A stretch of 64,000 nucleotides of DNA from Lucinisca nassula (GCA_963580285.1 OY757025.1:118919900-118983899); one strand, 5' to 3'; shown: positions 31,970 through 43,366, counted from the first letter of the stretch. Notes: generated by a model from the letters alone, not told the origin. Translations and numbers: made by a program.

Positions 31970-32290
31970 GACAGAATTTTAACCACGGCCCCCGCCCATT
32001 GGGGCTTGAAGAAATAAATGGGCGGCATGATGCTTCCACGCAGAACTGATTCCGGCCCGCATATGAGTACTGGTAAACCGCTTAGAGGATCTAAGCCTGC
32101 ACAGGAAATGCGGTACGAGTCGGACCGCCCATGCTTATAAACCCTATTAGTTTCATGGGCGACATGCATGGCTTGAGCTGTCATTTCATCTCAATGTCGG
32201 GTAAAAGTCCCACAAAATTAGAAGCAACGTCTCCAAAATGACCTACATAGTGTTGACGGGGACGTTAAACATCAAATCAAACAAGAAAAT
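31970..32290 (+). mobile_element. SINE-A, plus orientation
   Basis: GGCCCCCGCCCATTGGGGCT at the 5' side to GACGTTAAACATCAAATC and AAACAAG at the tail. Confidence 0.68.
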
Positions 32291-32299
32291 AAAACCACG

Positions 32300-32600
32300 G
32301 ATTTTGTTTTGTTTGAGTTGAGGTTTTACGTCCCCGTCAACACTATTAAGGTAATTTTGGAGACGTTGCTTCCAATTGTGTTGGACTTTTACCCGACATT
32401 GAGATTAAATGACATCTCAAGCCCTATTGCCCATAGAAACCACCAGGGTTTAAGGAGCGGTCCGACTCGCATCACTTTTCCTGGCAGGTTTAGACATAAG
32501 CTGTTTACTAGTACTCAAGTTCGGTCGGTTTCAGCTCTGCGCGGAAGCACGTGCAGCCCAATCTATTTCTCCAGGCCCCGATGGGCGGGGGCGCGCTAAA
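32300..32600 (-). mobile_element. SINE-A, minus orientation, tail-to-tail with the preceding copy
   Basis: GTTTTACGTCCCCGTCAAC ... CCAGGCCCCGATGGGCGGG. The two SINE-A copies form a 630-bp inverted pair. Confidence 0.66.
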
Positions 32601-32609
32601 ACCAAGGAT

Positions 32610-33420
32610 TTCCTCAATGTGATATCTGATTGTTATTATTGTTTTTTTTTTTGTTGTTTTTTTTTTGCAGATGAAACGTCTTTTTTAATTAACACCCGAA
32701 ACATAGTATTGTTGATGCGCCACAGAGTCCCACATGGATGTTCTACGCGTGCCATTTTACACCGATATAATAATGTGAGCCAGTCGAAGCTCTCATTACA
32801 TTTTCAGGACACTCACCTAATAGGATATGATCGATGGTTAACATCTTAGGTTCTCGAACAATTGACCAGTCCCATGTTGAAACTACTTTGTTCCTTTTTG
32901 TCCATTTCAAAAAAAAAGTTGGGACTTGTCTATTATTGATTTTCGGTCAATACGTTTATCTACCCGCCGGCCCCGGTAGAGTATGACCTGTGATTATGAG
33001 ATCGCTGGTAAGGTACCTGCCTGGTAGGCAACAATTTTTTGTGGAGATTTTTTCTACGTTCTTTCATTATCAACTGCGCACCGTACCTCTTATATATGTG
33101 TTGACTCCTCGCCACTGACTATTTTTGCTATATTTTGGATACATTTTCAGAAGTTTTTTTCTTTGCATTGGCTTTTTCGGATCCGCTTTTGTTCATCTGT
33201 GAACAAATGGGATATCCATCTTGCGTTTATTTTCCTTAGTTGTAAATGGTTCTCTAAAATACGTACCATGAACTCGTGCAAAAGACAAGTTTGTCACCTA
33301 TGTGACCCAGGAAGCGTCGTAAGGTAAACTGACCCCTGCTCCACATGACCTAAATAGTGTTCAACATTTTCGACCAGAATATTTAACTCCTAAAGAAACA
33401 AAATACAGCTACAGGTACAG
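32610..33420. other. Stretch without gene; possible decayed tRNA-head SINE
   Basis: 32965-33060 has GCCGGCCCCGGTAGAGTATG and GGAGATTTTTTCTACG like a SINE head and body, but no convincing B-box. Otherwise nothing. Confidence 0.3.
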
Positions 33421-33422
33421 GG

Positions 33423-33703
33423 CATTACGAAAACACGCCTATACAAATGAACTGTAAACTTTACCGCCGAAAAAAGGAAAATTTTATTATGAAATATTGT
33501 GATATTTTTCTTATTTCTGCTCAAAATATAGATTGTGGGTACTCGTTAGAACCGCCTTATTGAATGAGGCGCTTCTAACGAGCACTCACAATCTGTGTTT
33601 GGACTAGAATTAAGAAAAATATCCAAGCTTTTCACCTGAAAAAAAAAGCCAGTTCTAGAGATATGAAAGACGCCATTATATCAAACGGGCGTGTTATCGT
33701 AGT
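33423..33703. mobile_element. FB-320 foldback MITE
   Basis: CATTACGAAAACACGCC ... AACCGCCTTATTGAATGAGGCGCTTCTAACGAG (read as two arms) ... GGGCGTGTTATCGTAGTG. Confidence 0.65.
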
Positions 33704-33764
33704 GGCTTGAGAAGGCTGCATTCTTTATTTCAGGCTTTACCAGAGTGTCAGTTTCGTTCTGTTG

Positions 33765-34025
33765 TTTTGTTTGATAGTTTAAATGGAAGTTTTTCGTCCG
33801 CTTCAACACAGTTAAGGTCATTTTGGAGACGTTGCTTCCAGTTTTGTGGAACTTTTGCCCGACATTGGGATGAAATGACTTCTTAAGCCTTACACCAAAA
33901 TAGGGGTTATATGCAGGGACGTTCCGATTCGCACCACTTTGCATTGGCAGGCGTAGACGACCACTACTCGTGGGAGGGGGGGGGGGTGAGTTTCAGCTGT
34001 ACATGGGAGCATCACATCAGGAAAA
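33765..34025 (-). mobile_element. SINE-A, minus, 5' part diverged
   Basis: TTTGATAGTTTAAATGGAAG ... TTTTGGAGACGTTGCTTCC ... GTTCCGATTCGCACCACTTT; a short G run lies at 33975-33984. Confidence 0.55.
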
Positions 34026-34107
34026 GACACATATACATTAGGAAAACATGTCCGTGTGAAATTATGGCGTCCAACATGGTGTCAGAAGTTATACGTTTTG
34101 GGTAAAA

Positions 34108-34756
34108 ATGATAACATCTTTGTTATTTATGCTTTCAACATAGATTGTGGGTGCTCGTTAGAACCGCCTCAATGAGGCGGTTCTAACGAGTACCCACAAT
34201 ATATGTTTTTGAGCAAAAATAAGGCAGATAATGTATACCCCCGTTAGCCCCACTTTTCTCTATATAAAGTGCGGTTTAGAGGGGTATTTGTTTCACGGAC
34301 TTATTATCGTGATGTAATTCCGACCATCTTGATAGTAAAACTGGGGTTTACAGGGGTAAGCCTTATTTTTCTTATTTCTGCTCTAAAATATAGATTGTGG
34401 GTACTCGATGTTGCGGCTCTTACCCACAATCTTTATTTTGAGCAGAAATAAGAAAAATATTACAATTTTTTATCTCACAATTTTCAATTTTTCGGTGATA
34501 AAATTTACAATGCATTTGTGTAGGCACGTTTTCGTAATGATGCAGTCCAATCTATTTCTCCATCACGAGAACACGCCGCTATAATTTTGACCCCCTTCAA
34601 CCCCATTTTCATACAGTAAAACTGGGGTTTACAGGGGTATACATTATTTTTCTTATTTCTGCTCAAAAACATAGCTTGTGGGTATATCCACAATCTATGT
34701 TTTGAGCAGACTAAGAAAAATATTACATTTTTTCATATCAAAAGTTTCTGTAATGA
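34108..34756. mobile_element. Cluster of three FB-320 copies head to tail
   Basis: 34108-34313 (complete palindrome, CACGGACTTATTATCGTGATG end), 34314-34540 (arms shortened to GGGTACTCGATGTTGCGG), 34551-34756 (centre reduced to GTGGGTATATCCAC). The series shows progressive loss of the central palindrome. Confidence 0.65.
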
Positions 34757-35125
34757 TGCAGCCCAATCTATTTGTCGAAGCCCCGGTGGGTGGGGCCTCT
34801 CGTTCTTTTGTAAATGGTGATCGGTTTGTAAAATTCGTTCGTTTAGTTCGAAGATATAGAGCCTTTTGGTAGCCTGTAATATAATACAACTCATAATGTA
34901 ATAAACGTATGAACTGGTCAGATCCAAAATCAAAACTAAAAAAAAAAGAGAAAAATTTACCATTGTTATCCATAGTTTTCCCTAAATAACGTGCGGTTTT
35001 AGTGAGGATGTTCATTGCACGGACTTGTTAACGGGATGAAATACTCAAAATGCAAAGAAACCCACAAAACAGCCAACCAGTAATTAACATGAGGGCACAT
35101 ACAAATACACAAAATTATATGTTGT

Positions 35126-35250
35126 AAACTTGTAACCCCCCCCCCCCCCCCACCCCCCACCCCCAAATCACCCACCCACCCGACCACAACCACTACCACC
35201 ATCACCACCCCTCCTAAGAAACTGACACAAAAAAAAAAAAAAAAAACGAA
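35126..35250. repeat. Poly-C/CACC-rich and poly-A low-complexity tracts
   Basis: C-rich 35136-35215 and A18 at 35229-35246. Confidence 0.85.
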
Positions 35251-35865
35251 AAGAAAGCAAAGAAATCAATTGTCCCTGAGTGTTGGGAATGGAAATGGTC
35301 CTAAATAGGAACTTAAGACTGTTTTGTTAAACTCAATTCCTGTACTCAGGCTAAGCAAACAGTAGTGATGCTAAGCTTATCACACGCGTCTGATCTGGGT
35401 CTAAACTGTCAAAACCGAGGCAACATTCAAAGTTTACAACAAGCTGTCTTTACACAACACTCTGACGTCAGCGCAGTTATTTTCTATATATCTCCGTTAC
35501 CTAGTTTTCCTACAGATCAGTGATAGTTACGCTACTGTGCATTGTATCTTTGGAACGATTCACAAACTTTCGTGTATTTTTCATAATAATAAAAAAAAAA
35601 TCCAGTGCGATTCTGAAGCTGCTCTTGTAATAACAGGTATGTCCGCCAGTCTAATATGTGACATTCTATTTCAATGAAACTGAAACATGAATGAAACAAA
35701 CACCTTTGTTTTAATGACGCACGCGATTTTATGCCATGTTTATTCATTGTCTTTTTTTTTTTTGTTTTTTGTTTTACGGCCTTTTCATTGTCTTACTTAT
35801 ATCAGATAGTGACTAAGGATGTTACTAGTTTCTAAGCTTCACCACTCTCTAGGCTAATTCTGCAG

Positions 35866-36015
35866 ACGACAAATTGTTGATATTTCTTTATTTTTTTCCC
35901 AGAAAACAGGATTTAACGTCTCATGCAAATTGTCTCCTATGGGGACAATTTGCATGCGATGTCAAATCCTGTTTTCTGGGAAAAATAGAAAAAAAATAGA
36001 ATGTCGTCTGCTGCG
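35866..36015. mobile_element. Palindromic MITE with near-perfect arms
   Basis: GCAGACGACAAATTG ... CCCAGAAAACAGGATTTAAC, GCAAATTGTCTCC against GGGACAATTTGCATGC, AAATCCTGTTTTCTGGG ... GAATGTCGTCTGCTGC. Confidence 0.7.
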
Positions 36016-36104
36016 AAAAAAAAAAAAAAAAAAAATAAATAAAGCAAAACAGTAAAGGAACTGATTCACGAAACCAAGACACGACATAAGAAAGAAATAA
36101 AAGT

Positions 36105-36347
36105 AGGCTATAGTTTCAATCACGACAATTGTCGTCTGCTTTGGTATCTTCCGGTTACTTTAAAAGTCATTTTTGCACAGTGTGGACCAAGATCAGACTG
36201 CTCCTCCAGGAGCAGTCTGATCAGGGTCCACACTATTTGCCTGTATGCAAAACTACTTTTTAAAAAAAGTTTGCAAGAAGATTAAACAGACTACATAATC
36301 AGACGACATTTTCAGATGTAGTTTTTCCTGGCAACTTAAGGGTTACT
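36105..36347. mobile_element. CTTAAGGGTT-ended MITE, copy 1, carrying the GCAAACAGTG-type hairpin
   Basis: CACGACAATTGTCGTCTGC at left and CAGACGACATTTTCAG ... CAACTTAAGGGTTAC at right; hairpin 36177-36240 with AGACTGCTCC / GGAGCAGTCT core. Confidence 0.58.
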
Positions 36348-36357
36348 CATGTTAATT

Positions 36358-36540
36358 GTTTAATTTGAGGTTTAACGTCCCCGTCAACACTGTAAAGGTC
36401 ATTTTGGAGACGTTGCATCCAATTTTGTGGGACTTTTTACCCGACATTGAGATGAAATGACATCTCAAGCCCTGCCGCCCAATGACACCAACAGGGTTTA
36501 TAAGCATGGACGGTCTGACGCCCACCGCTTTGCCTGTTAA
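36358..36540 (-). mobile_element. SINE-A fragment, minus
   Basis: TTTGAGGTTTAACGTCCCCG ... TTTATAAGCATGGACGGTC; the 5' part is missing. Confidence 0.6.
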
Positions 36541-36599
36541 CATGAAGATTGAGGATTCACCTCTGGCCATAATACGTTGTCATTGTTTCAATGCTGATT

Positions 36600-36819
36600 A
36601 ACCCTTAAGATGCCAATCACAATAATTGTCCTCTGTTTGTTGTCTTTTGTTTATTTTAAAAAGCATTGCTGCAAACAAAGTGGACCCTGATCAGACAGGC
36701 TCACGCTGTTTGTCTGTCTGCAAAAAATACTTTAAACGTAGCAGACGACATTTTTAGATGCATTTTTAGTAGCAGACCACATCTTTATGTACATTTTTTT
36801 CTTGGTGTCTTAAGGGTTA
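36600..36819. mobile_element. CTTAAGGGTT-ended MITE, copy 2
   Basis: AACCCTTAAGATGCC and GGTGTCTTAAGGGTT are the inverted ends; the hairpin at 36672-36722 is half deleted. Confidence 0.6.
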
Positions 36820-36881
36820 CGTTCATGACACAGGCTGCATTTGGTCCAATCGCGGTTAAAAGCTAAATGTCATGTTTAGAA

Positions 36882-37055
36882 GCCTCCGTGGTGTAGTGGT
36901 TATGCTACTCGCCTTGTAAACCAGAGGTTGCAAGATCGATCCTTGGCTTTTCCAGACTTTCGGATGAATCTTTAAACCAAGGTCCCGTCTCCGTATGACC
37001 TAAGCTTTTGGTGAGACGTAAAACTCAAACACTCACTCACTCACTAATTTGCTTG
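36882..37055 (+). mobile_element. tRNA-headed SINE, decayed
   Basis: GCCTCCGTGGTGTAGTGG ... AGGTTGCAAGATCGATCC resembles a tRNA head (A-box TGGTGTAGTGG, B-box AGATCGATCC with changes). The body ends GGTGAGACGTAAAACTCAAAC then (CACT)n. No clear target duplication. Confidence 0.55.
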
Positions 37056-37179
37056 CATGACGGTGGCTAGTGTCTCTGCTCCCAATTTAAAAAACACACA
37101 CACACAAAAAAAAAAAATGTGACTTGTACCAGGTGATATATCGCCCCTCATGGTTTCATTTCATTCGCTCTCTTTTATG

Positions 37180-37370
37180 CAAGCAAAACCCCTCATCTTT
37201 GTTTAAGAAAAATATCGGCTCTATCTGTGATTTGTTGAGTAATAAATCACTGTCTAGAGGTCAGTTGTAAAGTAGATCAATCAGCACGCGTGATTTGTCC
37301 ACTGACAACTGACCGAAAAACTGTGATTTATTATAACAAATCACAAATTAGAACGGATCTGTTTTCGATT
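37180..37370. mobile_element. Foldback MITE I (GGTCAGTTG arms)
   Basis: GATTTGTTGAGTAATAAATC, GAGGTCAGTTGTAAAGTAGATC and GACAACTGACCGAAAAAC fold back. A relative is at 45800-45935. Confidence 0.55.
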
Positions 37371-37524
37371 CTAAGACGCTGAAAATCGGAAATAATGTTG
37401 TTGTTTCCTTTAAATTCTTACAACCTTTCGCCAGTGTTAGAAGAAATCCCGCAAAAGTTATTGACGGGAACACATGCAGTCATGTCCTTTTGTAACGTTT
37501 TCGTGCGAGAATGTGACATTGTGC

Positions 37525-37594
<70 letters not shown>
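37525..37594 (+). repeat. (CTAT)17 microsatellite at a LINE 3' end
   Basis: 70 bp of perfect CTAT units. It abuts the 3' end of the minus-strand LINE, so on that strand it reads as an (AGAT)n tail. Confidence 0.95.
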
Positions 37595-37595
<1 letters not shown>

Positions 37596-40500
37596 CTCCT
37601 ACTGAGTCGGTCATATTTGGCCATTACCTCAGTTAGGTGTGTGGCTAAATTTAGAATTTAGTATAAAAAAAATCATCACTGGATGAGCCCTTAAAACTAT
37701 TTACAATCCGAACACTGAGGTATCCTAAAACGCATACTTCTGAGTCTCAATCTTATATTGTGCGGGCGTTGAACTCCTCTGCGGTCTTGGCATTCACCGA
37801 ATAGTTCTAGGGAAGAAAGAGTTTTCAGGGCGCCACTATAGGACTGGTACCTACGATACTGTGAGTTATTTGCTCTTGATGCCCTTGTCCGGGTTGACAC
37901 TGTTTCACGACGGGTCTCCAGGGATGGTCACTCTAGCTCATCAAGCATGTCACCGACGCTACTTCTATTTCGCTATCGTCTGCAGGTCCGTCGAGCAGCT
38001 GTCCTTTGGACCTTCTCCACCTGCTGAATCTGAGTTTTAACATAGGCATGCCAAATGGGTGATGCATATTCAAGTTGAGGGCGAACCAATATTTTATATG
38101 CAACATCCTTTGTCTGCCGAGGTGCAAAAGCCAAATTACGTCTAAGGAATCCTATGGTCCTAGTTGCTTTAGATGTTATTTCCGAGATATGTTGGCCCCA
38201 ATCGAGATCATCAGTGATGGTGATACCAAGATATTTGGCGGAATGAACCTGCTCCAAAGTTTGCTGGTGAAGTGTATAATCATATTTAATTTGCTTGTCC
38301 GGAAGGTGTCGTGACACCCTCATTGAATGGCATTTAGCTACATTGAACTTCATCTGCCAGTCTGCTGCCCATTGTGCAAGTCGATCCAGGTCATCTTGTA
38401 AAATGCGAGAGTCAGAAGAAGAATATATGTCCCTGTACAGGACACAACCATCAGCAAACAAACGGACGGATGACCTGATATTATCAGGGAGATCATTGAT
38501 GAATACCAAAAGGACCGGTCCAAGGACCGAACCTTTTGGGACACCGGATAGAGACTGGATCAGACGCTTGACCATCAATTACAACTTGTTGAGAGCGCCC
38601 TGAGAGCCACGAGCTAATCCTACTATGTGTGGATCCTTTTATCCCATAGTAGTCCAATTTCCGTGAGGTACCGGCGAAATTCATGATGATCAAGTCAGTC
38701 TGTTTGTGGCCACGGTTTATGGCCCCATCCAGATTGTTCACAATGTCATGGCAGAATTGAACTAGTTGAGTTTCGCAAGACCTTTGACTTCGAAAACCAT
38801 GTTGACAGTCAGCAAGAATGCTCTCAAAGGCTAAAGCCTAGGTCACATAGGCCGACCGATGTCCGGCATCGGTGGAGCTCGGTAGATGTTTGGGGTGTCG
38901 CCGAGTTCCCCTCATCGGAGGCATAGCTCGGTGACGTGAACGGGCTCCGTCCGCAAATCTACAGGCGACCGACAAAACACCGGTCGATGACCGTACGGAG
39001 TCTGTCTTAACAGGGGAGATTTTTTCGACCTATGTGGTAGCAACTACCGGCCGGTGGTCGATCGGACATCGGGGGGTATACGGCCGGTACCCGAGGACAC
39101 CGTGCGATCACCGGACGGGTTGTAAACGGTCTTTGGACACTGCCCGGCCGATGTTCGGCTGTTGTAACTCGGACTTGGCAACTTTTGGCATCCTTAAAGT
39201 CTGTCAAAAGAGGGAGTACACATTGAAATCCTGATGTTGCTCGTATGAGATGTTGCTTGTGTAAACACAACTAGCTGAATGTTGTACACGGACTGGAGCG
39301 AGCGGTTTATATGCAAGCAGCGATATCCGGCCGAGTTCCGGCCGATGTCCGGCCGAGCTTCGGCCACTGTCCCTTACATTGGTCACCCACGGTACTATAT
39401 TTTCCAATTCTCGGTCCCCCATCGGTCGGACCTCGGCCGAAACTCGGTCGATGTCCGTTCACAAAAGCTTGTCCTCTGGTGACCTCAGATGCACGGGACA
39501 CCGGCCGATACTCAGCCGTACACCGGCCGATGCATATTCCGATGTGGTAAGGATGGGGCTGCGATGAAGGAGCTCGGTTAGAGCCCGTCAAATTGTTACT
39601 CCGAAGTTAAATTTCGCCGAGCTGCCCACCGATGCGGTTTTAAGCCCCAAACGCCGGCCGGTGACCACGGGATTCCGGCCGGTGTTTGGCGAAAGTCGCA
39701 TCGCTCGCTCATCGAAACCTCATCGGCCGGGCTATGTGACCTAGGCATAAGTGCTTGTTAATGCTGCTAACTGATATATGCTCCAGGGTTTTGCAATAGA
39801 TGCATGTCAGCGACACTGGTCTATAATTAGCTGCATCATACTTTCCCCCTTGGGTAACATTTACTTGTCGCCAGTCATCTGGTCCGGTGCCCTGGGCAAG
39901 TGATTCATTGAAAATAAAGGCCAACACAGGAGAAATTTCAGCACTACATTCCTTAAGCACCCTGGCATTCAGGCCATCTGGCCCAGATGCCTTATGTATT
40001 TTGAGCTTACCCAACAGATAAGCGACCCCCTTGGGGTCAACTATTATGCCCCCCATAGCAGGGAACGGACTATTACCTATGGATGGTAGCTCACCATCAG
40101 TTTCTCGCGTAAATACAGATTGAAACCGTTTGTTGCATATGTTAGCCTTATCGCGCGAGTCTGTTTTCAGAATTCCGTTTTCCCTTTGCGAAGTGATCCC
40201 AAATACGTCCTTTTTTAGGGATTTTACAAATGGTCAAAACTTTTTAACCTTACCATTCTTCTGGGGGGCTATCGGGATCTATGTTGTCATCTTCAAAGTT
40301 AAATATGCTGGAAACATGCTTCCAATATGCATCCCCACTTACCTTTTGTACGTGTGTTCTGAACCGTTTGTAATGGTTCTTAATGTCAGGGCTGCTAGAC
40401 TTACGAGCACGAAAAAACATCCTATTACGTCTTCTGATGAGGTGTTTGATCGTGTAATCGATCCATGGTGCACTATACTTGGTTTTGGTCATTTTTGTTG

Positions 40501-40690
40501 GAATAAACCTTTCCATTGCCGTGATTAATTCGGACTTAAAACTGACCCACATGTCGTTAACAGACATGCGTGAGAGGTCAGAGGAAAGGAACAAATCCTT
40601 AAATCGCGCCATATGGTCTCACAGACCATTCATATCCGCACGTTTCGTCAAGGAATCTATGAGTGGCGTCATAAATCGGCAGTTTTTATG
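37595..40690 (-). pseudogene. Decayed LINE (CR1/jockey-type) reverse transcriptase, interrupted by a GC-rich element
   Basis: Reading right to left: 40612-40250 linker (DLSRMSV..., APWIDYTIKHLIRRRNR); 40056-39760 RT fingers/palm with KIHKASGPDGLNARVLKE and NYRPVSLTCIYCKTLEHI; insertion 39747-38835; 38810-38590 ADCQHGFRSQRSCETQLVQF; 38580-37975 SGVPKGSVLGPVLLVFINDL, then LFADG where the catalytic F-A-D-D box is expected, W..KFNVAKC and KYLGITI; C-terminal SYSGALKTLSSLELFG. Frameshifts occur near 38520 and 37960. No endonuclease domain seen. The LFADG change and frameshifts mark it as dead. Confidence 0.82.
38835..39747. mobile_element. 913-bp GC-rich element with inverted ends and TAA target duplication, inserted in the LINE
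   Basis: Ends AGCCTAGGTCACATAG and CTATGTGACCTAGGCA; TAA at 38832-38834 and 39748-39750. Removing the element and one TAA restores LINE sequence continuity. The interior is a field of degenerate CGGCCGATGTCCGGC-like units on both strands, with no long ORF. The 3-bp TWA-type duplication fits PIF/Harbinger-like non-autonomous elements. Confidence 0.78.
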
Positions 40691-40802
40691 ACGCCACTCG
40701 TCACGCTCTTCCGCTCCGTGACAGAAACATCATAGAAAACCTTCTAATCAACTTACTGTGACGAGACACCAACTTCGGGGCTCAGTCGGATGCGCTTCAG
40801 AC
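40690..40802. mobile_element. SINE-B-like fragment between two LINEs
   Basis: CTTCTAATCAACTTACTGTG and GGGGCTCAGTCGGATGCG match part of 42470-42545; truncated at the LINE 3' end. Confidence 0.45.
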
Positions 40803-41336
40803 TCGTCAGAATCAGAATCAGAATTGCTACTAGTGACACGTCAAATGACATTCATACACCAAGACCTGTGATATGGGAAGTAAGTCCCTAGCTCTCACCA
40901 AAGAGGTAAACTTAGCTACACAATGCTCAGCACCTTCAGCTGTCGAAATAATCGAATCGGGAAGGGAATTCCAATCTCTAATGGTTCGGGGGAAGAACGA
41001 TTCTTTTTAAATATCAGTTGCTGTAGTAAGAGTCTGAAACGCCTATGAATGATGATTTCTACAGTGCCTAGCTGGAGGAACATCTGTTGGAATGCTGGCA
41101 GCACCATTTAGACTTCTGTATAAAAGTATGAACCTACTGTCTCTTCTCCTTTTCTTGAGCGACGCCCGTCTTAATTTTCCGTGTATTCCAGTCATGCTCC
41201 CAGTTTCATGTTACAAATCTAGCAGCTCTATTCTGAATTTTTTTTTCTATTTCTTCATTAAGGACCACTCCACTGGGGTCCCAGATAGTCCCTACAACTA
41301 CCATATTCTAAGATTGGGCGAACAAGCCCTTTAAAT

Positions 41337-41850
41337 GCTGCCTCTTTTACATCCTGAGGACACTGGACACTTATGAAGATTTCGTCTCAAGAAACCAAGC
41401 ATTCTGTTTGCCTGTTAATACGTGTATTCCATCTCAAATTGCGTGTGATTGTCACACCAAGGTATTTAATGGAATCCACATATTCTCGAGGACCGTTCCC
41501 TCTGAGGTATAAGAAGCCTCAATTTAATTTGTTCTTGTTTAACAGGTGAAAAAAAATGCTAATCCCCTTTACCCGGCCGGGGATCGAACCTTTATATGCT
41601 GCCTGTTTTAAATCCTGAGGACACTGATGAAGATTTCGCCTCAAGAAACCAAGCATTCTATTTGCCTGCTAATATGTGTATTCCATCTCAAATTGCGTGT
41701 GATTGTCACACCAAGGTATTTAATGGAATTCACATATTTTCGATGACCGTTCCCTCTGAGGCACCGTTCCCTCTGAGGTATAAGAAGCCTCAATTTAATT
41801 TGTTCTTGTTTAACAGGTGAAAAAAAATGCTAATCACCTTTACCCGCCTG
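41337..41850. repeat. About 262-bp-offset tandem duplication inside the second LINE
   Basis: GCTGCCTCTTTTACATCCTG at 41337 and GCTGCCTGTTTTAAATCCTG at 41599. Both units extend through GGTGAAAAAAAATGCTAATC to a GGGGATCGAACC piece of the SINE head, so the duplication post-dates the SINE insertion. Confidence 0.78.
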
Positions 41851-41920
41851 GGGATCGAACCCGGTCCGCCGGAGTGACAGGCCAACACTCTACCGCGTCG
41901 CTATAAAAGCCGGCTTGTAC
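41826..41920 (-). mobile_element. tRNA-like SINE head inside the second LINE
   Basis: Minus strand: TAGCGACGCGGTAGAGTG (A-box-like) and CCGGGTTCGATCCCCAGG (B-box). No body of the SINE-B type follows; probably a truncated or solo head. Confidence 0.55.
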
Positions 41921-42395
41921 CGCAAGGCAGTACAAGTATATCTTATACCTATCACTACTAAACTTGTCCTAGTTATCTGCATAATATTGCATTTAATGGG
42001 CTGAAATCGCATGCCCCATTTTCGTGTCCAACATCCTAATCTATCATTCTGAAGTTTCAGTAAGTCCTCTGTGTCTCCAATTGCTCGGCACCAAACGCAG
42101 TCGTCTGCCCTGAGTCAGTGTCAGTGGAAATATCATTGCTGTACAGGGAGAATAACAGTGGACCAAGAACAGTTTCCTGTGGGACCCCAGACAAATCTGG
42201 AGCCCACTCCCAAGATTTGCGCTGTTTTATGTAGCAAGGAAAGGAATCTATCCATTTGCGAGTCTTCCTCTCACTTCCATAACCAAATAACTTAGATTTA
42301 AGTAGTCCGTGTGGTGGGGTGTCAAAAGCCTTCTCGAAGTCCAGAATATCCACCTTTGTCCAAGATTTTTGCCCAGTCATTGCCGACATGGTGAT

Positions 42396-42600
42396 CAGGA
42401 GGTAGCGGGTTCGACCACATTCTATAGTGGAGATGGCTACATTCTATAGTGGAGATGGCTAATGAAATCATTTCAACGGCCATCCCCTCCCTTCTAATCG
42501 ACTAACTGTGATGAGAGACCGACCTCGGAGGCTAAGTCGGATGTATGTCTGACTATTGATCAGGATGTCGGCAACATTCTTTCGTTCCCATGTGGGGGTC
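42396..42600. mobile_element. SINE-B-like fragments, rearranged, with a 20-bp direct duplication
   Basis: GGTAGCGGGTTCGACC is a B-box; ATTCTATAGTGGAGATGGCT occurs twice at 42419-42461; GGCCATCCCCTCCCTTCTAA matches SINE-B. 42520-42545 repeats a tRNA-like A-box side. Confidence 0.5.
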
Positions 42601-43366
42601 TGCTACGTTCCGCCTCTTGCAGAAAGTAGCAGTAGCGAAGTAAAATTTCCCGTTTGGCACCAGTTTTTCAGGAACACTGACATTCTGTTTGCATAAAATA
42701 CAGGAATATAAGGGTTAAACGAAATAGCCTATTTAGAGACAATCAGTACTGCTAATGCTTTTTCTGCAATGTATTTTGTTTTTTTCCAAAGGCAGTTTTA
42801 CAGCTTTGTCTCAGCACTGTTTATGGGTACCTCCTTGGTAAATGGTCCCAGATAGGCCGCACTATAGGGGCGGACAAGCTGACGGCAGCAGCCGCCATTT
42901 TGATATGTTCGGAGGTACATGCTTCGGTTTTTATCGTAATCTCAAAGCAAACGGAGAAAATTAATGAACCAAATTCAATTGTAGAACATAATCTGCTATA
43001 GAAATGGTTGAATAGAATTTTTTTCAGAGAAAATCCGGATTTTGGAATAATTTTAACCGAAAGTTAGTAAGCTATCAACGACAAAAACCGAGGCTAGTAG
43101 CATTATTTGGCGCTAATTGACGCTGTGGCATCAGGGAACAGTTTCGTATTTGTGGGTGGACCTGTTCCAAAATATTACAGTACAGTATGGTCAACAATGG
43201 CATGGTTGCTCATACTAATTGTGATATATGGGTATTTTTGCCAATTTGGGCTTGTTTGCTGAGTATCTGTACTTTTCTGAAATAGAATACGAAACTAACA
43301 CTCCAGCTGTCTGGATGCTGTGAAAAGTCAAGGTGCAGCGGCATATCTTAATTCAAGAAAGAAGCC
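42601..43366. other. Apparently single-copy stretch
   Basis: No repeat family, domain or splice-bounded exon recognised. GACGGCAGCAGCCGCCATTT at about 42881 is locally GC-rich, unlike its surroundings. Confidence 0.35.

Larger units (their letters stand above)
40803..42395 (-). pseudogene. Second decayed LINE: palm, thumb and 3' end, with internal duplication and SINE insertion
   Basis: 42389-42057 encodes DFEKAFDTPPHGLLKSKLFG and SGVPQETVLGPLLFSLYSND, then FGAE in place of the FADD box. Further left are LRW..H and VRP.LEYG-type thumb remnants in shifting frames, then the SFFPRTI-type tail at about 41090-40880 with stops, and a (TCTGAT)n 3' tail at 40803-40825. The same 3' end is at 101-411. 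Confidence 0.75.

Noticed and set aside
36882..36950. Functional tRNA gene
   Set aside because: B-box changed (AGATCGATCC), and SINE body follows.
37395..37661. Open frame with IYLS repeats
   Set aside because: Translation of the CTAT microsatellite.
38835..39747. Coding frames in the GC-rich element (several over 60 codons)
   Set aside because: Frames overlap on both strands in a degenerate repeat; no domain and no splice sites.
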